This document shows, in pieces, positions 48,601-61,977 of a stretch of DNA of 64,000 nucleotides. The first letter of the stretch is position 1. Each line of letters starts with the position of its first letter. Source of the stretch: Crotophaga sulcirostris (lineage: Eukaryota; Chordata; Aves; Cuculiformes; Crotophagidae); contig VYZB01000282.1 in NCBI GenBank assembly GCA_013397455.1, positions 260,466 through 324,465 of the forward strand, read 5' to 3'. The translations under genes were made by a program, and so were the position numbers. The notes under the pieces were generated by a model, which ran no database searches, had not been told where the DNA came from, and was given only the letters and a program-made list of their open reading frames with translations.

Positions 48601-51600
48601 ACTGTAGACCACATCTGAAAAAAATGAAGCTCCGTAATATGATTTCAGTTTGGTTGTTGGTATGAAATGGCAATTTGGGAGCTTTTGTGTTTTAACGGCT
48701 TAAGCGAGGATAAGCAAGTGATAAAATTACTATGGCAAATTTTTACTGTTTAGTTATCTAATGAGAAAAAGCAGATAAGAAATAGTACAAATTTTGAATA
48801 CTCTTCCATAAAATTAATTCCTGATTGTAAAGCATGTACAAGTACTGTTTAAACGCATCATCAAAGGAAAGGTTGGTTTTACTATGAGAGCATCACACCC
48901 AAATTCTTCTTTCAGCCTGCGCTTCCAATAAAAAATAAACATGTGCCAAATATTTTTTACAGCATCTATAATAGTATCTTGGCTGAAAGTAATGATAACA
49001 CAGCTCTGTTGAACTGATGGAGTCCTATGCTTACATTCCAATTTGACAGGAAGATCCACAGTTACCTCTGTTACTTAGATGTAACAAGAAACATGTCAAA
49101 AGATTTATTTATTTATTCTTTTTTAATCAGTGAAACCTGCACAATAGAGCTGTTACATGCAGTCTTCTACCAGGTGGGAATTTTTCTACCCTATTCTGTG
49201 AAAATATACAGTTACTGGTTAGCAGTGACTGGATTAATATTTGTTAACAAAGCATAGAAAATGTCTTTTTCTGTTTTGGTTCTTCTGAGTAAGTTGGACT
49301 GGCCTGAAAATACACCTTGAAATGAACTGTGCAGCAAGGAACGCAAGCCCAGGAAGTGGAAGCAGACAGGTAAGTATTTCTAGAGGAAAATGAGATTATC
49401 CATAAAATGAACTCCAATGGTATAATAAAAAAAGAGAAAAAAAGAGAAGATTTTCTTTTTTCTTCTTCTTCCATACAGAGGGTAGGCTCTGAGGGACAAA
49501 TGATTGACCATCCTCAAAAAGAAAAAAAAAAGTTAGAAATAGACCACATTGCCAGCTTCTCCTATGCTGCCTAAATTTAAGCATGGAAAAGGCTGAGGTC
49601 TCCTCTCCCACTTCTTAAGGATAAAATAAAGAGTTATATCTGCTGAGCCTCAAGGGTACCCGGATGGTGGATGGTCCCATCTTATAACTGATAAGTTTTT
49701 AATGTCCTTTAGTTTCTAGAGTTTCTATCTTTAGATTGAAAAAAGGGTTATGTTTACCTAATTTTGGAGACTGAATTCAGGACCAGTTTTAATCAATCAT
49801 CGCAGTTGTTCCTGTTCGGGTAAATTTCAATATAGAACACCTGGTTAACATTTTAGTGTACTCAAGTCCATAATAGTGAAAGTGTTTAATGAAATTAAAT
49901 GAGAGGGCCACACTGGTGGCAATCCTAGGCAATGGACCTACAAAATGTGGTTAATCTGAGTAAAAGCATCAACAAGAAGTAAATATTTTTGTCATTTATT
50001 GATAAAAGTTTTGCAAACAGAATCCAAGGCCTTGAAATCAACATTTCATTACCAGCAAGCTTTGCATGTCAAGATATCATACACTGGAGCAGACTAAGAC
50101 CATCAAGTTGATTTTCTGTGGTTATTAAAGCCAGCAACAGACAACTTCAGACCCGATTAGAAACGTCAGGCTCGCTGTGAAAGACTTGTATCTTCTTGTC
50201 AGCCCCTTGCATGATCCATCCCTGCAGTTTAGCTTCCCATCAGTTCTATTTCAAGAAATTTTTTTTCAGTGCTGTCTTGGTCACTGTTTTATTCCTGAAG
50301 TATAGAGTAAAGACAAAAAACAGTCTGAAAACATGAAGAAACTTTTTCCCCTGTTATGATGATTATGCTTCTGGCAAACAGTGAGCAATGCAGAGAGGAC
50401 ATGCTGACAGGCAGATATGGTTCTCTGTGAGAAGCATTTGAATGCTGGGATATGTTCAGTTCAAAGGTGGTTTATGTTTTGGGTGAGAAAATGAAACAAG
50501 TGTGGGTTTCCTGCTCAGAAGTCTTATCTCATATTTTGCTATAATTTGCCTGCTCTTTGTTTTCCATTTGAATAACCAGTAGGCAACCATTAGGGACACA
50601 GGCTTATCAAATGGGCAATAGCAACGATAAAGTTTATGTATCTTGGCTGCAATCTGCTCCAAAAACCTGTGGAGTTCTCTACTGGAATAAAGAACCTGCA
50701 AAAGCACTGAGAACAATTAACTTTTAAGGATTTGCCTACTGAAAACTGTTCAGAAGACTATTTTTTTTTTAAGGACAGTATAAAAGAGAGGCGGGAAATA
50801 AATTGATTGCTTGAACTGTTTGGAATATCACATGCAAAATCTCATGGTCCAGAAAGGGACATTGTAAAACTGGAACCATTTTGTTTTCATGAGAAAACCC
50901 CCACTGTTTCCTTTTGTTGAGTCTCTGACACGGTAGAGGCATGCCAGTACTGTCCTTCTTCATCACTATTAGAAATGAATGACTTGAATTCTCTTTAGAT
51001 AATATGTAGTATTTCTCAGGAAGTGGCCAAATATTTCATTACCTATTTATCATTTTAAAAGGTCTTTTTTAAACCTATATTTTACATTCTGTGTCAAAGG
51101 TTAAGTAAAGATGGATAGGTTTTTTTGAACTCACAAAGAAAAATCCACGTGTCTTGCTTGATGCTTCTGTGTAAACCATCATAATAATATTCTGAAGTGT
51201 GTTCAGTCCTGGATAAGTTATGCCACTTCAGTCTTGTTGCCTTCCTTCTCCAATTACACAAAACCATGCATATATGCTCACTTACTTTTGTGTTCTTACA
51301 TACATTTACATGTGTATAAAAATTATTACCTGGAAAGATAGATACATTTGTTGGGTCGAAAGTGGAAAATAAGCTGTAGAAGATAGAAACTACATTCAAA
51401 ATAATGGTAATGACAAAGTTAAATAGATATTTACCTATACATTCCTTTCCTTTCAATTTAACATCAATGCACACACATAAAAAACTGCCCTGGCTGGGGT
51501 GCTGAGTAAGTCATATGAAATGCTGCTCTGGTTCCCTGCTGGTTTACAATCCTAGCTTTTCAATGCAGAGCTGCTATTCAGACTTCAGTACTTGACTGAA

Positions 51601-54600
51601 GAGCTTTGTGTTGTCTTTGGGTGTTTAATACTTATTACAAGGCACTTTCATTAAGTGCAGCCCAATTTTAAACATTCTGTCCATTTATCTGAGCCCTCTG
51701 TAAATGTCTGAAGGAGAGCAGCTGACTGTTCATACTGACTCACCTAGATAAGATTTCTTAATTTTCTTCTGCTTCTCATCAGCTTCAGACTTTGTAAACA
51801 AGATCCCTTTAACAAAACCTCAAAAGATGTTTAGCAAAGTCTATATTAAAAAAAAATCTCAGAGATTTATTTTATCCCCTGCTTAAAGTGGAATACACTG
51901 TGCCCCTTAAAAATACTGTCTCTCCAATTTGCTGCAAAAGTGTGAAAGTATTCTGTAGTTCATTGTCAGCCAGCACTGACATTTTTTTTTTCCTCGAAGA
52001 ACTTATGTCCCATCTCAGAAGTGTTCTCTAGACTGTTGGAATTTAAAAATCCTTTAATTTATACTAGGAGTCTGAATCATATAAATTAAAAAACATTCCT
52101 ATTTCTTGAACCTCCCACTCAGGGAATCAAAGTTTTCCTCACCCTTCATATTTTCCCAAGGAAAGATCATGCAAGTAATGTTTGTTTTCATCCCTGAGTA
52201 AGAATAAATTATTCTCAGTACCTTCAGACAGTAACTCTGTTATTAAAAAAAGGGCGTTCTCCAAAATACGCATATTGTTCAAGCTAAAGTATGTGTTTGT
52301 TTGAAAGATTCACTTACTTACTTTTTATTCACTCTCTCTCTTTGAATACCTCATTATCTGTCTGACCACACACAACACTACAGAATAGGCATCAAATGGA
52401 AGAATATGCTTTGAAAGATCTAATGCTTGGCTATGATGCATAGGAATAGTAAGAATTACTTGTTTAGAACCAGTGACTGTACTAATGCGCAGAATCAAAG
52501 ACCTGCACCAAATCTAAATAGGTATGCACTTGGTAAAGTCTCTGTTTGGAAATCCAAGGTCTCATTTCATGTGCATAAAGCTGTGGGGAGAAAACAAAAA
52601 ATAATTAAGTATCCTGTAGAACAGACCAATTTCTCTTGAATTCCCACCCCCCATCTACCAGACCCAAATTTCTGACCAAACTTGAAGGAAAAAAGGACCA
52701 ACTTCTTTTCAAGATTTTTATTCTTTATATATCTGCTTTAGTCAGAGCACAGTAACACAAGGCTAAAAAGTTAAGAACAATAAACTGCAACATTAAAAAA
52801 ACACTTTGGAACTTTTGAAAATTAAACATTCATTCTGGTATTGTTAGGGAAAAAAAGTAATTAGGTTTTTCTTACCTGTTCACACAACCCTTTCCCCATG
52901 TTCTGACTCCAATTTGTACCAGACACTTGTTATTTCTGCTGCTGGATGCAAAGCAGGGTGTTGTATCATGAATGCTCAATGTCTCAGCATTGGAAAAAGA
53001 GGCAGAAAACAACAGATATTGAGCTTTCCTCTGGATGTCAGTCTTAACAATTATTTTTAATTGTACTGAAGTGCAAGAATTGTTCTTTACAAAATGCTCC
53101 AGAGATGGAGGAATGGAGCATATTGTCAGAAATATTGAATTTATTGCAAAGCATTCTAAAAGTGCAGATGAAAATGCAGAAATGGAAGGTCAATACATGG
53201 GAGATTGACCTCGAATATTCATAAGTATGTGAAAAAAGTCTGTAATAGGCCATTTTCCATTTTCCCTTGAATTTCTGTAATTCCATTAAGGCATTTTGCA
53301 CCCTGTTTCTCCTTCACAAAGGGATATCATCTTAAGGAGTGCAGGTAGCAGTACTGCTATGGTCCTTTTCTCCAGCCCTGGGAAGCTGAGCGCTCATATT
53401 ATCTGTAGCCTGGATTCCCATCAACCCCCTTGGGACCGTGTATGGTACTAGTGGTTAAATGAGATGCTTTGAGTTTACATGGCAAACATACTGACTTCAT
53501 TGTCAACGTGGCTTTAGCTGTGAAGTTGTGGCCATCTAAGAAAATTTAACTATAATAATGCATTTCTTCTTCCAAATACAAATTATTGGAGCAGACATTG
53601 CTGAAGCCCCTTCTTCTTTTAGTCTCTGTGTGTACTTAGCTTCACCCACAGCTAAAAATAGCATGTGCCTCTGTTTTCCAACTCCTACTTTGGTATCCAC
53701 CCCATGGGTGGCTAAGTCTCCCCAGTGACCCCTGCTACCATCTGTCGCTGCAACTGAGGAGAAAGGGAAAAAGGTTCTTCAGCCACCGCTAATGCTGCAT
53801 CAACTCCCTACCATGAGGGGGATGGAGAAATGTAGTGGGCATCTCACTGTCAGAGAGGAAGCTGGTTTATCCTATGGTATCTCCCGTATATATTGAATTA
53901 AGCAGTAAAGAAGGGGTTCTGCAGAGAGATATGTGATGTGCACCATCCCTTGCACGGAGGAACAGCATTTTTCACCATCCTTTGTAGTGTGTACCCAACA
54001 TATAGGCATGATGATACCTGCAAAATGATGATACATATAAATTATATGCACCTGTAGCCCAAGAACAAATAGGTGATCAAAAATAGGAAAAGACATATGA
54101 ATACTTTCACAGTCTATCTAGGTTTTGGTTGGTTGGAAGTAAAATTTTTAGAGCACTTAGAGCATTGTTTTTGATACATTTTCTACCTCTGGTACATTAG
54201 AGAATTAATAATGCATTAAGTGAGTTCTTTTCCTGAATCACATGGTAAACAGACATGTGAATAACTAACATTATTAGCTAAGGTAAAAATAAATTAAAAA
54301 AATAAAGAAAAACTCTGTCCTAAAAACCCAGAATATTTGAGGTGAAATGAAGATGTACTTATAGTGCAAATTGAGGAATTTTCAATAAAGAGTTGTTGAA
54401 ATTATGGGCAAAATCATTCAAAGGGAGTTTCCATGCTTTTTACAAAACTGAGAAGAAAGTGATGAATCTTGGTTTATGTTTTTCTGCAGCCTAGTAATTA
54501 ACGATTTGGTAAAAATGAGACATGGATTTCTTCTGTTCCTAACAGAGGTTAATCTGGGTCCTCTCATAGAGAGTCTCAAACACTGGGGTACAAGATATTT

Positions 54601-55733
54601 TAGGATGTATATATTCTGATTTGCTTATAGTAGCAATTGTTATTCGGGACACTAAATGACCCTTTCATGCATAAGAAAAACTGAGAATGACAAACCCAGG
54701 ACTGCCCTGTTGACCAGAGACTTATTTCTTTCATACAAGGTAACAAATCAACTTCCAAATTCCTGGCCCAGGTCATGCAGTTCATGGATGTGGATTGAGA
54801 CCTTTGATTTTCTACATAAGCTCCCTACATGTCAGGTTGTAGTACACAGGAGAGGTGAAGGAGCATCAGTACATCTCACATCTTCCTAGTTTTGTGGTTG
54901 GTAGGTAAGGCTCTTTGTGAACACAACAGTTAAAAAAAAATCTTTCATTTGGGAAATAAAAATTAAAATATTCTTCCCATTTTAATATTTAATATGTTGA
55001 AATTGATTTGTGAATAGAAGACACCACAAAATTCTGCCTAACTTTATTCAAAAATATAAATGTTTTCTTTAATCCGCTCTACATAAGAAGATACCTCTAC
55101 TGCTGAGAGACAGTTCTTGCACAAGGATAATTTAGAAATCCTCTGCAAGCACGACCAATATTTTTCTTACTCACTGATACAGAGTGCCAAATAAAAAAGA
55201 CCTTGCTTCCTTTCAATTTGCTGAAAGTTAGTTTCTTCCAATTTTCTGAAAACATTCCCTAAAACTGTACATATTTTATATGAATTTACTTTCTTCTTCT
55301 ATGAACATTTCTTGACAGGTTTAGGAAAGTCCCTGGCTTCTCTTTCTCCTGCTTTCTAGCAGAGTATGCAATTTTCTACTGGATATATGAATGTGCTTAA
55401 CAGAAATGCTATGTTTTATTCACACTGTTGAAGAGAGCAACACCAAACCAGATTAACAGTGATTCATAGTCATTATTGATTACTCACACCTCTCAGAATT
55501 ATTTTTCCCTTCTCTCACACACCAGGATTGGTATCCTTGCAGTTAGGGACAAATACATCCCGCATCCAAACTGCTGTATTGTCCTCCATGGATACAAGAT
55601 CCCAGTGCAAAGTTAAGACTGGAATGGAAAACTTTACGGTTCTGCAGGTTTTAGTATAAAGTTTTCCTCATGGGCCTCCACTTTTAAGAGATCAAACAAT
55701 GAAACCCATGTTAGCATGGAGAAAGTCCTTTGT
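45656..55733. other. Long non-coding stretch, no gene or clear transposon
   Basis: About 10 kb. The longest frames are 144 codons (47429-47863, minus) and 126 codons (51094-51474, minus), neither with recognisable domains. Low-complexity A/G tracts occur at about 49425-49475 and 49515-49535. No CR1 or MIR signature was identified. Confidence 0.5.
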
Positions 55734-55975
55734 TATCACAGTATCACAGTATTACAAGGTTGGAAAGGACCTCTGAGATCATCAAGTCCAACCTATAACC
55801 CAACACCAACACCAACCCATCATCTAAACCATGGCACTGAGTGCCTCAGCCAATCTCTTCTTAAACACCTCCAGGGTTGGCGACTCCACCACCTCCCCGG
55901 GCAGTGCATTCCAAGGACCAATCACTCTTCCAGGGAAGAACTTTTTCCTAATATCAAGCCTAAACTTGATGGTTA
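55734..55975 (-). mobile_element. CR1 retrotransposon 3' end, reverse, ATACTGTG type
   Basis: Begins with the complement of the octamer tail (TATCACAGTATCACAGTAT). Then come the complement of GGTTGGAAAGGACCTCTGAG, the CCAACACCAACACCAACCCA block, and an intact ORF2 C-terminal segment. On the minus strand (within 55824-56021) the readable blocks are FRLDIRKKFFPGRVIGPWN, then LPGEVVESPTLEVFKKRLA. The intact frame suggests a rather recent insertion. Same subfamily as 33909-34034, opposite strand. Confidence 0.95.
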
Positions 55976-56039
55976 TGGTGCTGAGTGACAGCATACTGCT
56001 TTCAGAAGCCACTGAACACAAGCTGCTAAGATACAGCTG

Positions 56040-56925
56040 TCTCTGTGGAGGCAGGTCTTGACGGAAGAAATGGAGAAAAATAGTAGTTGCCTTTCTTGGC
56101 TTTTTCCAAGTCTTCTGTCACCAGCTCTCTTACTCCATTTTCCTCATTCTTGCTTTTACTACTGTTAATGGCTAGAACACCTTGTTGCCTTTTGTATTAC
56201 TTATTAATTTCACGTACAGTGGAATTGTCTCCACCCTTTCCCTATCTCCAACTCTCCATGCTTGGCTAATTGTTCTATACATTAGGATCACCCATCTTCT
56301 CTTCTACCTTCCTTTTAGCATTTAGCTTCACTCAGGACCTCTACAGTCATCTGCGCTGGCATTCTGCCATGCATGCTCATCTTACTGCACGTTAGAACAG
56401 ACCATACTTATGCTTTGAGGAAGTTATCCCTGAAACCTAACCAGACCACCTTGGTGCTCTTTGATGCTGTCAAGTAGTTCCTCAAGTATGGCAAAGGGTC
56501 TGCTCCCTTGAAGTCCATGGTTGTAATTTTCTTCTTTACCTTACTAATTTCTCATAGGCTGTTAAACAGTACAATCACACGGTCACTACGTCCAAGACCA
56601 CCCTTCTTTTTCACATTGTCCATCAGTTCTTCCTTGTTTGCGAGCTATGCATCTAGAGCAACTGGCTCTCACTTTCATTGAGAACTTGTCATTGACACAC
56701 TCCAGAAATCTCTCATATTGCTCATACTCTGCTATATTGCCTTTCCAGTAAATATCAAGGTCATTAAAATCACCCGTGATTTCCAAACCTTGCAAATATT
56801 TCCTACAGCTGTACAAAGAAGTCATGATCTTAATTTTCCTGGTCTTTATCCATCCATCGTAGTTTTCCAGTTGCATGAGCTGTCTCATGGTGTCTCTGTA
56901 ATACAATTAAAATAACTCTGTAGTT
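56040..56925 (-). pseudogene. Old CR1 ORF2 fragment: endonuclease end and linker to reverse transcriptase
   Basis: Minus-strand remnant of CR1 ORF2. In the frame 56586-56906 the apurinic-type endonuclease block is plain: GDFNDLDIYWKGN at about 56774-56736, then YERFLECVNDKF. GDFN holds conserved acidic/amide active-site residues of this endonuclease family. A frameshift at about 56600-56660 moves the frame; after it NKEELMDNVKKKGGLGRSD (ending near 56583) corresponds to the family's NKEELVG...GSLGCSDH block. The catalytic His of SDH reads Arg here. Further on, ITTMDFKGAD (about 56500-56530), KGNKVF (about 56180-56200) and ELVTEDLEKAKK (about 56095-56135) match the stretch leading into the reverse transcriptase. 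Frameshifts and stops make it dead. It is a transposon fossil, not a host gene. Confidence 0.85.
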
Positions 56926-57371
56926 GTGCATGGACTTCTAACACCTCTATTTTTTCTGTCATGTGTGCATTCACACACGCATGCAGGATCCACCTCCCAT
57001 CTTGCTCCTTTCATAAGGGAGGTGTGAGAGCTTCCAGAACCTCATTGACCCCTTGGGCACTTCCTTACTGTTCCACATCAGTTTACTTTTCTTCAGGCTT
57101 TGGTTTTCCTCCTCTGAGGTACACAGGTTACATTCTCATCATTTTAGAAGAATGGCTGATGCACAGTAGGAATTTAAACAGTGCATGTGTAAAGAAATAG
57201 ATTAAGAACTTCATAATGTAGAGTACTGAAGTAAATCTTAAATCTTAAAACTTTGTGTGGATTTCAGTTCAGAATAATTCAGCATAATTCGATTGCATAG
57301 CTCAAATTCAGTAGAGGATTGCCATGAAATACACCTGGCTTTTATTTAAAATTGGTCCCAGAATAAAGACA
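56926..57371. other. Flank of the CR1 fossil, unassigned
   Basis: May include further upstream CR1 ORF2 sequence too decayed to recognise on the minus strand. Nothing else is visible. Confidence 0.4.
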
Positions 57372-57470
57372 TATGGCTAAGGACTGCAACTTGCCCCAAT
57401 GTGACATTGGACAAGAGAGGAAAACAAGTGTGAGTTAAGTATCAAACCTGTGGCTGTGGTCCATAGCACG
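57372..57470 (-). repeat. Possible MIR-type SINE fragment, reverse
   Basis: CTAAGGACTGCAACTTGCCC, CAATGTGACATTGGACAAG and TTAAGTATCAAACCTGTGGC loosely follow the reverse MIR core: TTAAGTGACTTGCCCAAGGTCACACAG, then GGATTCGAACCCAGG. Similarity is weak and the ends are uncertain. Confidence 0.3.
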
Positions 57471-59385
57471 TACCTTTTATGCAGTCTGCTTGTAACCGGA
57501 TGAGAAGGGAAATTTGGAATCTACTCAGCTGCAAAATGACAGAGATGCAATTTTACAATTGGTCTTTTTGAAAAAAATGGAGACTGACTACAGTTGGCTC
57601 TATAATTAGTGGAAATATTTGTTCAAAATCAGTGTAAAACCAAATCATATATAAAACACAGCTTTGTCTAAGAGTGAAAAACAGTGGTGAATAATATCCC
57701 TTGGCTGACAAAATCCATCACGAAACAATTATTTTTGTATCTTGACCTTGGTCTTTGTTTGTAAAAAGAAGTTAAGCAGCAGCTTTGATTTTATGCCACT
57801 CCTATTTGTGTGTGCGGCATGATGAACAAAGCTTCTTACACTAATAATTCACACTTAAGCTATTTTAGAATTACAGAAAACTATACCTGGAAAGGATTTT
57901 TGAGAGGCTACTTCATATGTTGGAGTTGGTAAAAAAGACTATCATGTTTGAAACACCACCCAAATTAAGTCAGGAAGTACTCTAACTGATTCCTGTTTCT
58001 GAGATCTGCAGACAAGCAAGCGATCCAGTCACAGATCTCCTCAACAGTAGAATTTATCCTCAAAGGTTTAGTATTTATAATCCTATTATTTTCTAATCCT
58101 ATTATTGTAATGTTTGGATGAATTGAATGTATTTCCTCCTTAATCTCTGTGTGATCTCACATATTTCCCGTCAATGATGCCTTCTGGCTGACCCTACAAA
58201 TACTTTGTCCTTCAATACTTAAAACTAAATTGGCAGAATAGTTAGGAACATTGTATTTTCTGCAAATGCACCTTGCTGTTAGATAATGTCTCTTGACAAA
58301 GCTAATACTTACAGAATACTCTAAAGGTGTTTGATCCTCACCTGATTTCCAATCCGATCATGATTTTTTGCTTTTTACTTGCTCAATAAGTCATCTCTGT
58401 AATGCAATGTTTATTTTAAAATCACAATTCTGACTGTGCCTGGAACAGAGGAATATCTACAGAATTGTTACACGTAGTATGCAGAAAGAAATGCTCTGCA
58501 ACTTTGAATTGCATGGATTTAATGCTATTTAAGGGTTTAACGGTGACATCATAAATCACAAGAAGGTGTAAATTAATTTATATCCTACCATAAGCCTAAA
58601 ATAACAGTATAGACTCAGTTTTGAAAGTTGATTATTTTTGCATTACCTTTGCAATTACATTTTCATTTACTCTGCCACCCTCTAACTCGCTTGCTTATTT
58701 TGCCCTCTTGTCCTTATTCCATCATCTCCTGTTTCTACTTTTCCATCATGTTTCAAATGTCCTACTTGAATAAGGCATACAGAGTTTCCATATAAACAGG
58801 TGTATTTTCTACCAGCAAACCCCACTGTACATCAAAGAGAAACTGAGATGTTAAGTGCATTAAAAAGAGAAGAATCAGGCCCCATGATCTGAGTATCCTT
58901 GAAATTCACAGGAAGAATGTCAAAATAATGAAATATTTAGGTGACAATTCAAACATAAATGATGAGATTTGCTTGTACTTGACAGCAACGCATTTAATTC
59001 TGCTATCAACATACCATTAGAGAAATATTTTCTGTTTTGATAGTTATGTAAACTCCATTTATGATCTCCTGCAAACAATTTAGGCTTTGGTTTCTCTGTA
59101 ACTTATAATTTGATAGAAAATAAACATTTTTTATTGTCCATGTATCCAGAACAGCAACATGTAGTATGTGAATTATACTGATAAGACAAACAGGTCTGGC
59201 ATACATTTAGCTAGCCAAACATAATTGTTTTGTTTTGTTTAAAAATAGCACATATTTGCTAAAAGAATTCTACAAAATTAAACATTTTGCATCAATATTG
59301 ATACAGTATTTTTGTTCTGGAATAAGATTAAAGCAAATAATAACTGCTTCCAGTAAAATAAGGCTTCTCAAAAAAACTGGGATGA
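57471..59385. other. Non-coding sequence, no gene seen
   Basis: AT-rich unique-looking sequence. An AGAATCAGGCCCC fragment at about 58873 resembles the end of a sauropsid palindromic repeat, but no body could be traced. Confidence 0.5.
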
Positions 59386-59660
59386 CCAGGACAAAAGGCA
59401 GCACACAAAAATTAAAACATGTGAAATTCCATCTTAAACCAAGAAATCACTTTTATGCTGGTGGTGGGGGGAGGGTGGTCAAATCCTAGACCAAGTTACC
59501 CAGAGAACTTGTGGAGTCTTCATCCTTGTAAGCATTCAAAGCCTGATTTGACAACATCCTTGGTAACTGGCTCTAGGCCTTCACGCTTGACCAGGACAGA
59601 CCAGACATGATGACCTCCAGAGGTCCCGTACCACCTTTACCATTCTGTGATTCTGTGATT
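59386..59660 (+). mobile_element. CR1 retrotransposon 3' end, ATTCTGTG type, decayed
   Basis: Forward CR1 3' end of yet another subfamily. CCAGGACAAAAGGCAGCACA, then GAAATTCCATCTTAAACCAA, GAGGGTGGTCAAATCC, AGTTACCCAGAGAACTTGTG, GATGACCTCCAGAGGTCCCG and the tail ATTCTGTGATTCTGTGATT. The usual run of G before the GGACTAGATGACC block is eroded and the ORF2 tail is not open. It is therefore among the older CR1 3' ends here. Confidence 0.9.
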
Positions 59661-61571
59661 TATAAATATGACACGGGTGTTTGTTCTTCTGGAAAAAGAC
59701 TTGGGGGATCTTATTTATTGTCGTTCAGTTTGTACGTGCTTTCTTGGCACATAATTTAATGGAGATTTTTTCTCCTTTTTTTCCCCTCATTGTCTACTTG
59801 TATAAATTGCAACAAAAACTAGCTGTTCCCACTATAGATACCTTCTGTTTTCTCCCCATCTTACTGTGCCTGTGTCCAGATATTACACTCCAAAGGACTG
59901 TCCCACAAGTTATCAGTAATAAGACTGAAGTGGTACAAATCAATTACAGGACTTTTAAGGATTTGTTTCAAGTCACTACTGATATTCCAGTTCAATTCCA
60001 TTTCTACAGAGGTAGTTCCTAACTGGTAACAAAGGACTATATTACTATTATCAGAAGTAGTCTCTGTCTCATAAGAAGGTCATCCTTGGCTGAGGTTGCA
60101 CCATGTTACGACACACAGCATGCTACCATCTTAGAGTAACAGAGATGTGAACTCTGGAGATTGTTGGGAGGTACTGAGCTCTTAGATGATATTGAGAAGT
60201 GCCAGGAGATTGAATCACAGGTACATCTAGAAAAGAGGAAGACTAGGTTTCCCTAAAATGCTAGGTGGTACAAACTGCTTTTTTTGAACTGGCTTCTCAC
60301 TTACAGGACATCATGAGGCAGTTGCTCATTTTTGCCTGCTTCTTATAGAAAACAAGCTTTTGCACGTTCTCGTATAAGAGTAGGAAATAATCTCAGTTGA
60401 AAGAAGTCAATAAGAAAGCAGGAGCCATTTCTTTTGCAGAAGGAGTACACTCAGATGAAGACTTAAATGTTTTATGGTTAAAGATAGCAAGGAAAGGTTA
60501 CTTAAAGAAAAAAATCAGAAAGAATGTCTAGGGAAAGTAGAGTTTCATTATGGATGGAAAAACATCCCCCTGTAAAGGAGAAATGAGAACTTCACCTACT
60601 GAAAGTGATGGAGCTTTTAAATGCCACTCGCAGAGTGACTATATATAACTTCATGGTTTCTCAGCTTTCTCTCCCTCTGCTTTTTGACTGGTATCTTGCT
60701 CATCTACATTTACCTACAGAGAAATGTTCATAATGATCTTATTACACAAAAATAAAGTAATACATTACACGAAAATTTTCAGTGGGAAATGAGCAGGACA
60801 CCATTGGACAGCAAAGGTTTAAAGGAAATAACTTCCTGTAAGAGTTATAAAAGATTACATTAATTAATACCCTTAAAAAACACATATCTGGCCTTTTCAG
60901 ATGTCTGTGTAGAAGATGCACACTGTCTGTTCCTTCATTCAAAGCAGGATCTCACAGGAAGTCTGCTCATAATGAATTGTGAAATGTCTCCAAATATTAT
61001 ATGTGTATTTACTTATTTACTATTAAATAACTACTTAGTATTGATTATGAAACAGCTGCAAAATTATTTCAGAATTACCAGGGTCTCTGCAGCAGAAATC
61101 CAATGCCAGCAGCAGAAAAGCCAAAAAAATCTGTCTTACAAAACACTCGACAGAATGGGCAAGTATAAATATGCCACATGTTTGCATTCACAAGATTAAA
61201 AGCTGGGCTTCAAAGAGCTCCTTTGAAAACACAACGTAGTGGTTTCAATTTTTCCTTACTCAAGAAAAAATTCAGTATTTAAATTGTCTTCTGACATTCC
61301 TCATACTGTGCCACGTGTGGACCAAACGGCTCTGCACGATCCTGACAAAAGGTTTGCTGTGTCCCACTGCTAGAGTCTGCACAGAAGGTGTCTCTTTTCA
61401 TGATTAGTAAACACTTGGGACTGACCAAACACTAATGCAGATTCATGGACTAAATTCGCTGATGCTCATTTATCTGAGGATAGGCATAAGCCTAGGAAAT
61501 GCAGTTTTCCAGAAAATGTTTGTATTACAATGTTATCCAAAGTGTACCTAGACTCAAACACCTTTGGAGTG
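59661..61571. other. Non-coding sequence, no gene seen
   Basis: A 113-codon plus-strand frame (59681-60022) starts right after the CR1 tail and has no recognisable domain. The rest is AT-rich with short frames. Confidence 0.5.
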
Positions 61572-61608
61572 GTGTTGTTGGGTTGGTTGGGTTTTTGTTG
61601 TTGTTGTT
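61572..61608. repeat. TTG/TTGGG-rich tract
   Basis: GTTGTTGGGTTGGTTGGG followed by several TTG units. It is a low-complexity G/T tract. Confidence 0.8.
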
Positions 61609-61977
61609 CCTTATTTTTACTATAGATAGATTCATGTTAAATGGTGATTTCACATTTGACTTGGGTTTTTAGATGCTACCAATACATTGATAGCAAATAA
61701 AAAACCTCAGTGATACTCTGCCTCTGTGCTCTCCTCCACCCCACACATCCTACACATCCTTGTGTACAGAATGTGTGGATATTCAGTCCTGTATTGATCT
61801 CCCTCTTTAAGTTCTTTAGTAACAATGCATAGAATTAATCACTTAAGGAAATGGTTTAAAGAAGCAAATTACTGGAGAAACAAAGGAATAAAAATGCAGT
61901 GTGAAAACTACATTCAAGCTTCCAAACTGATGTCTGTGTCAAGTAGGTGTTACTGGCACTTCTGAAAAAAAATTGCA

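Noticed and set aside
58860..58900. End of a palindromic repeat (AGAATCAGGCCCC)
   Set aside because: Only about 13 bp agrees and no arms or centre could be found.
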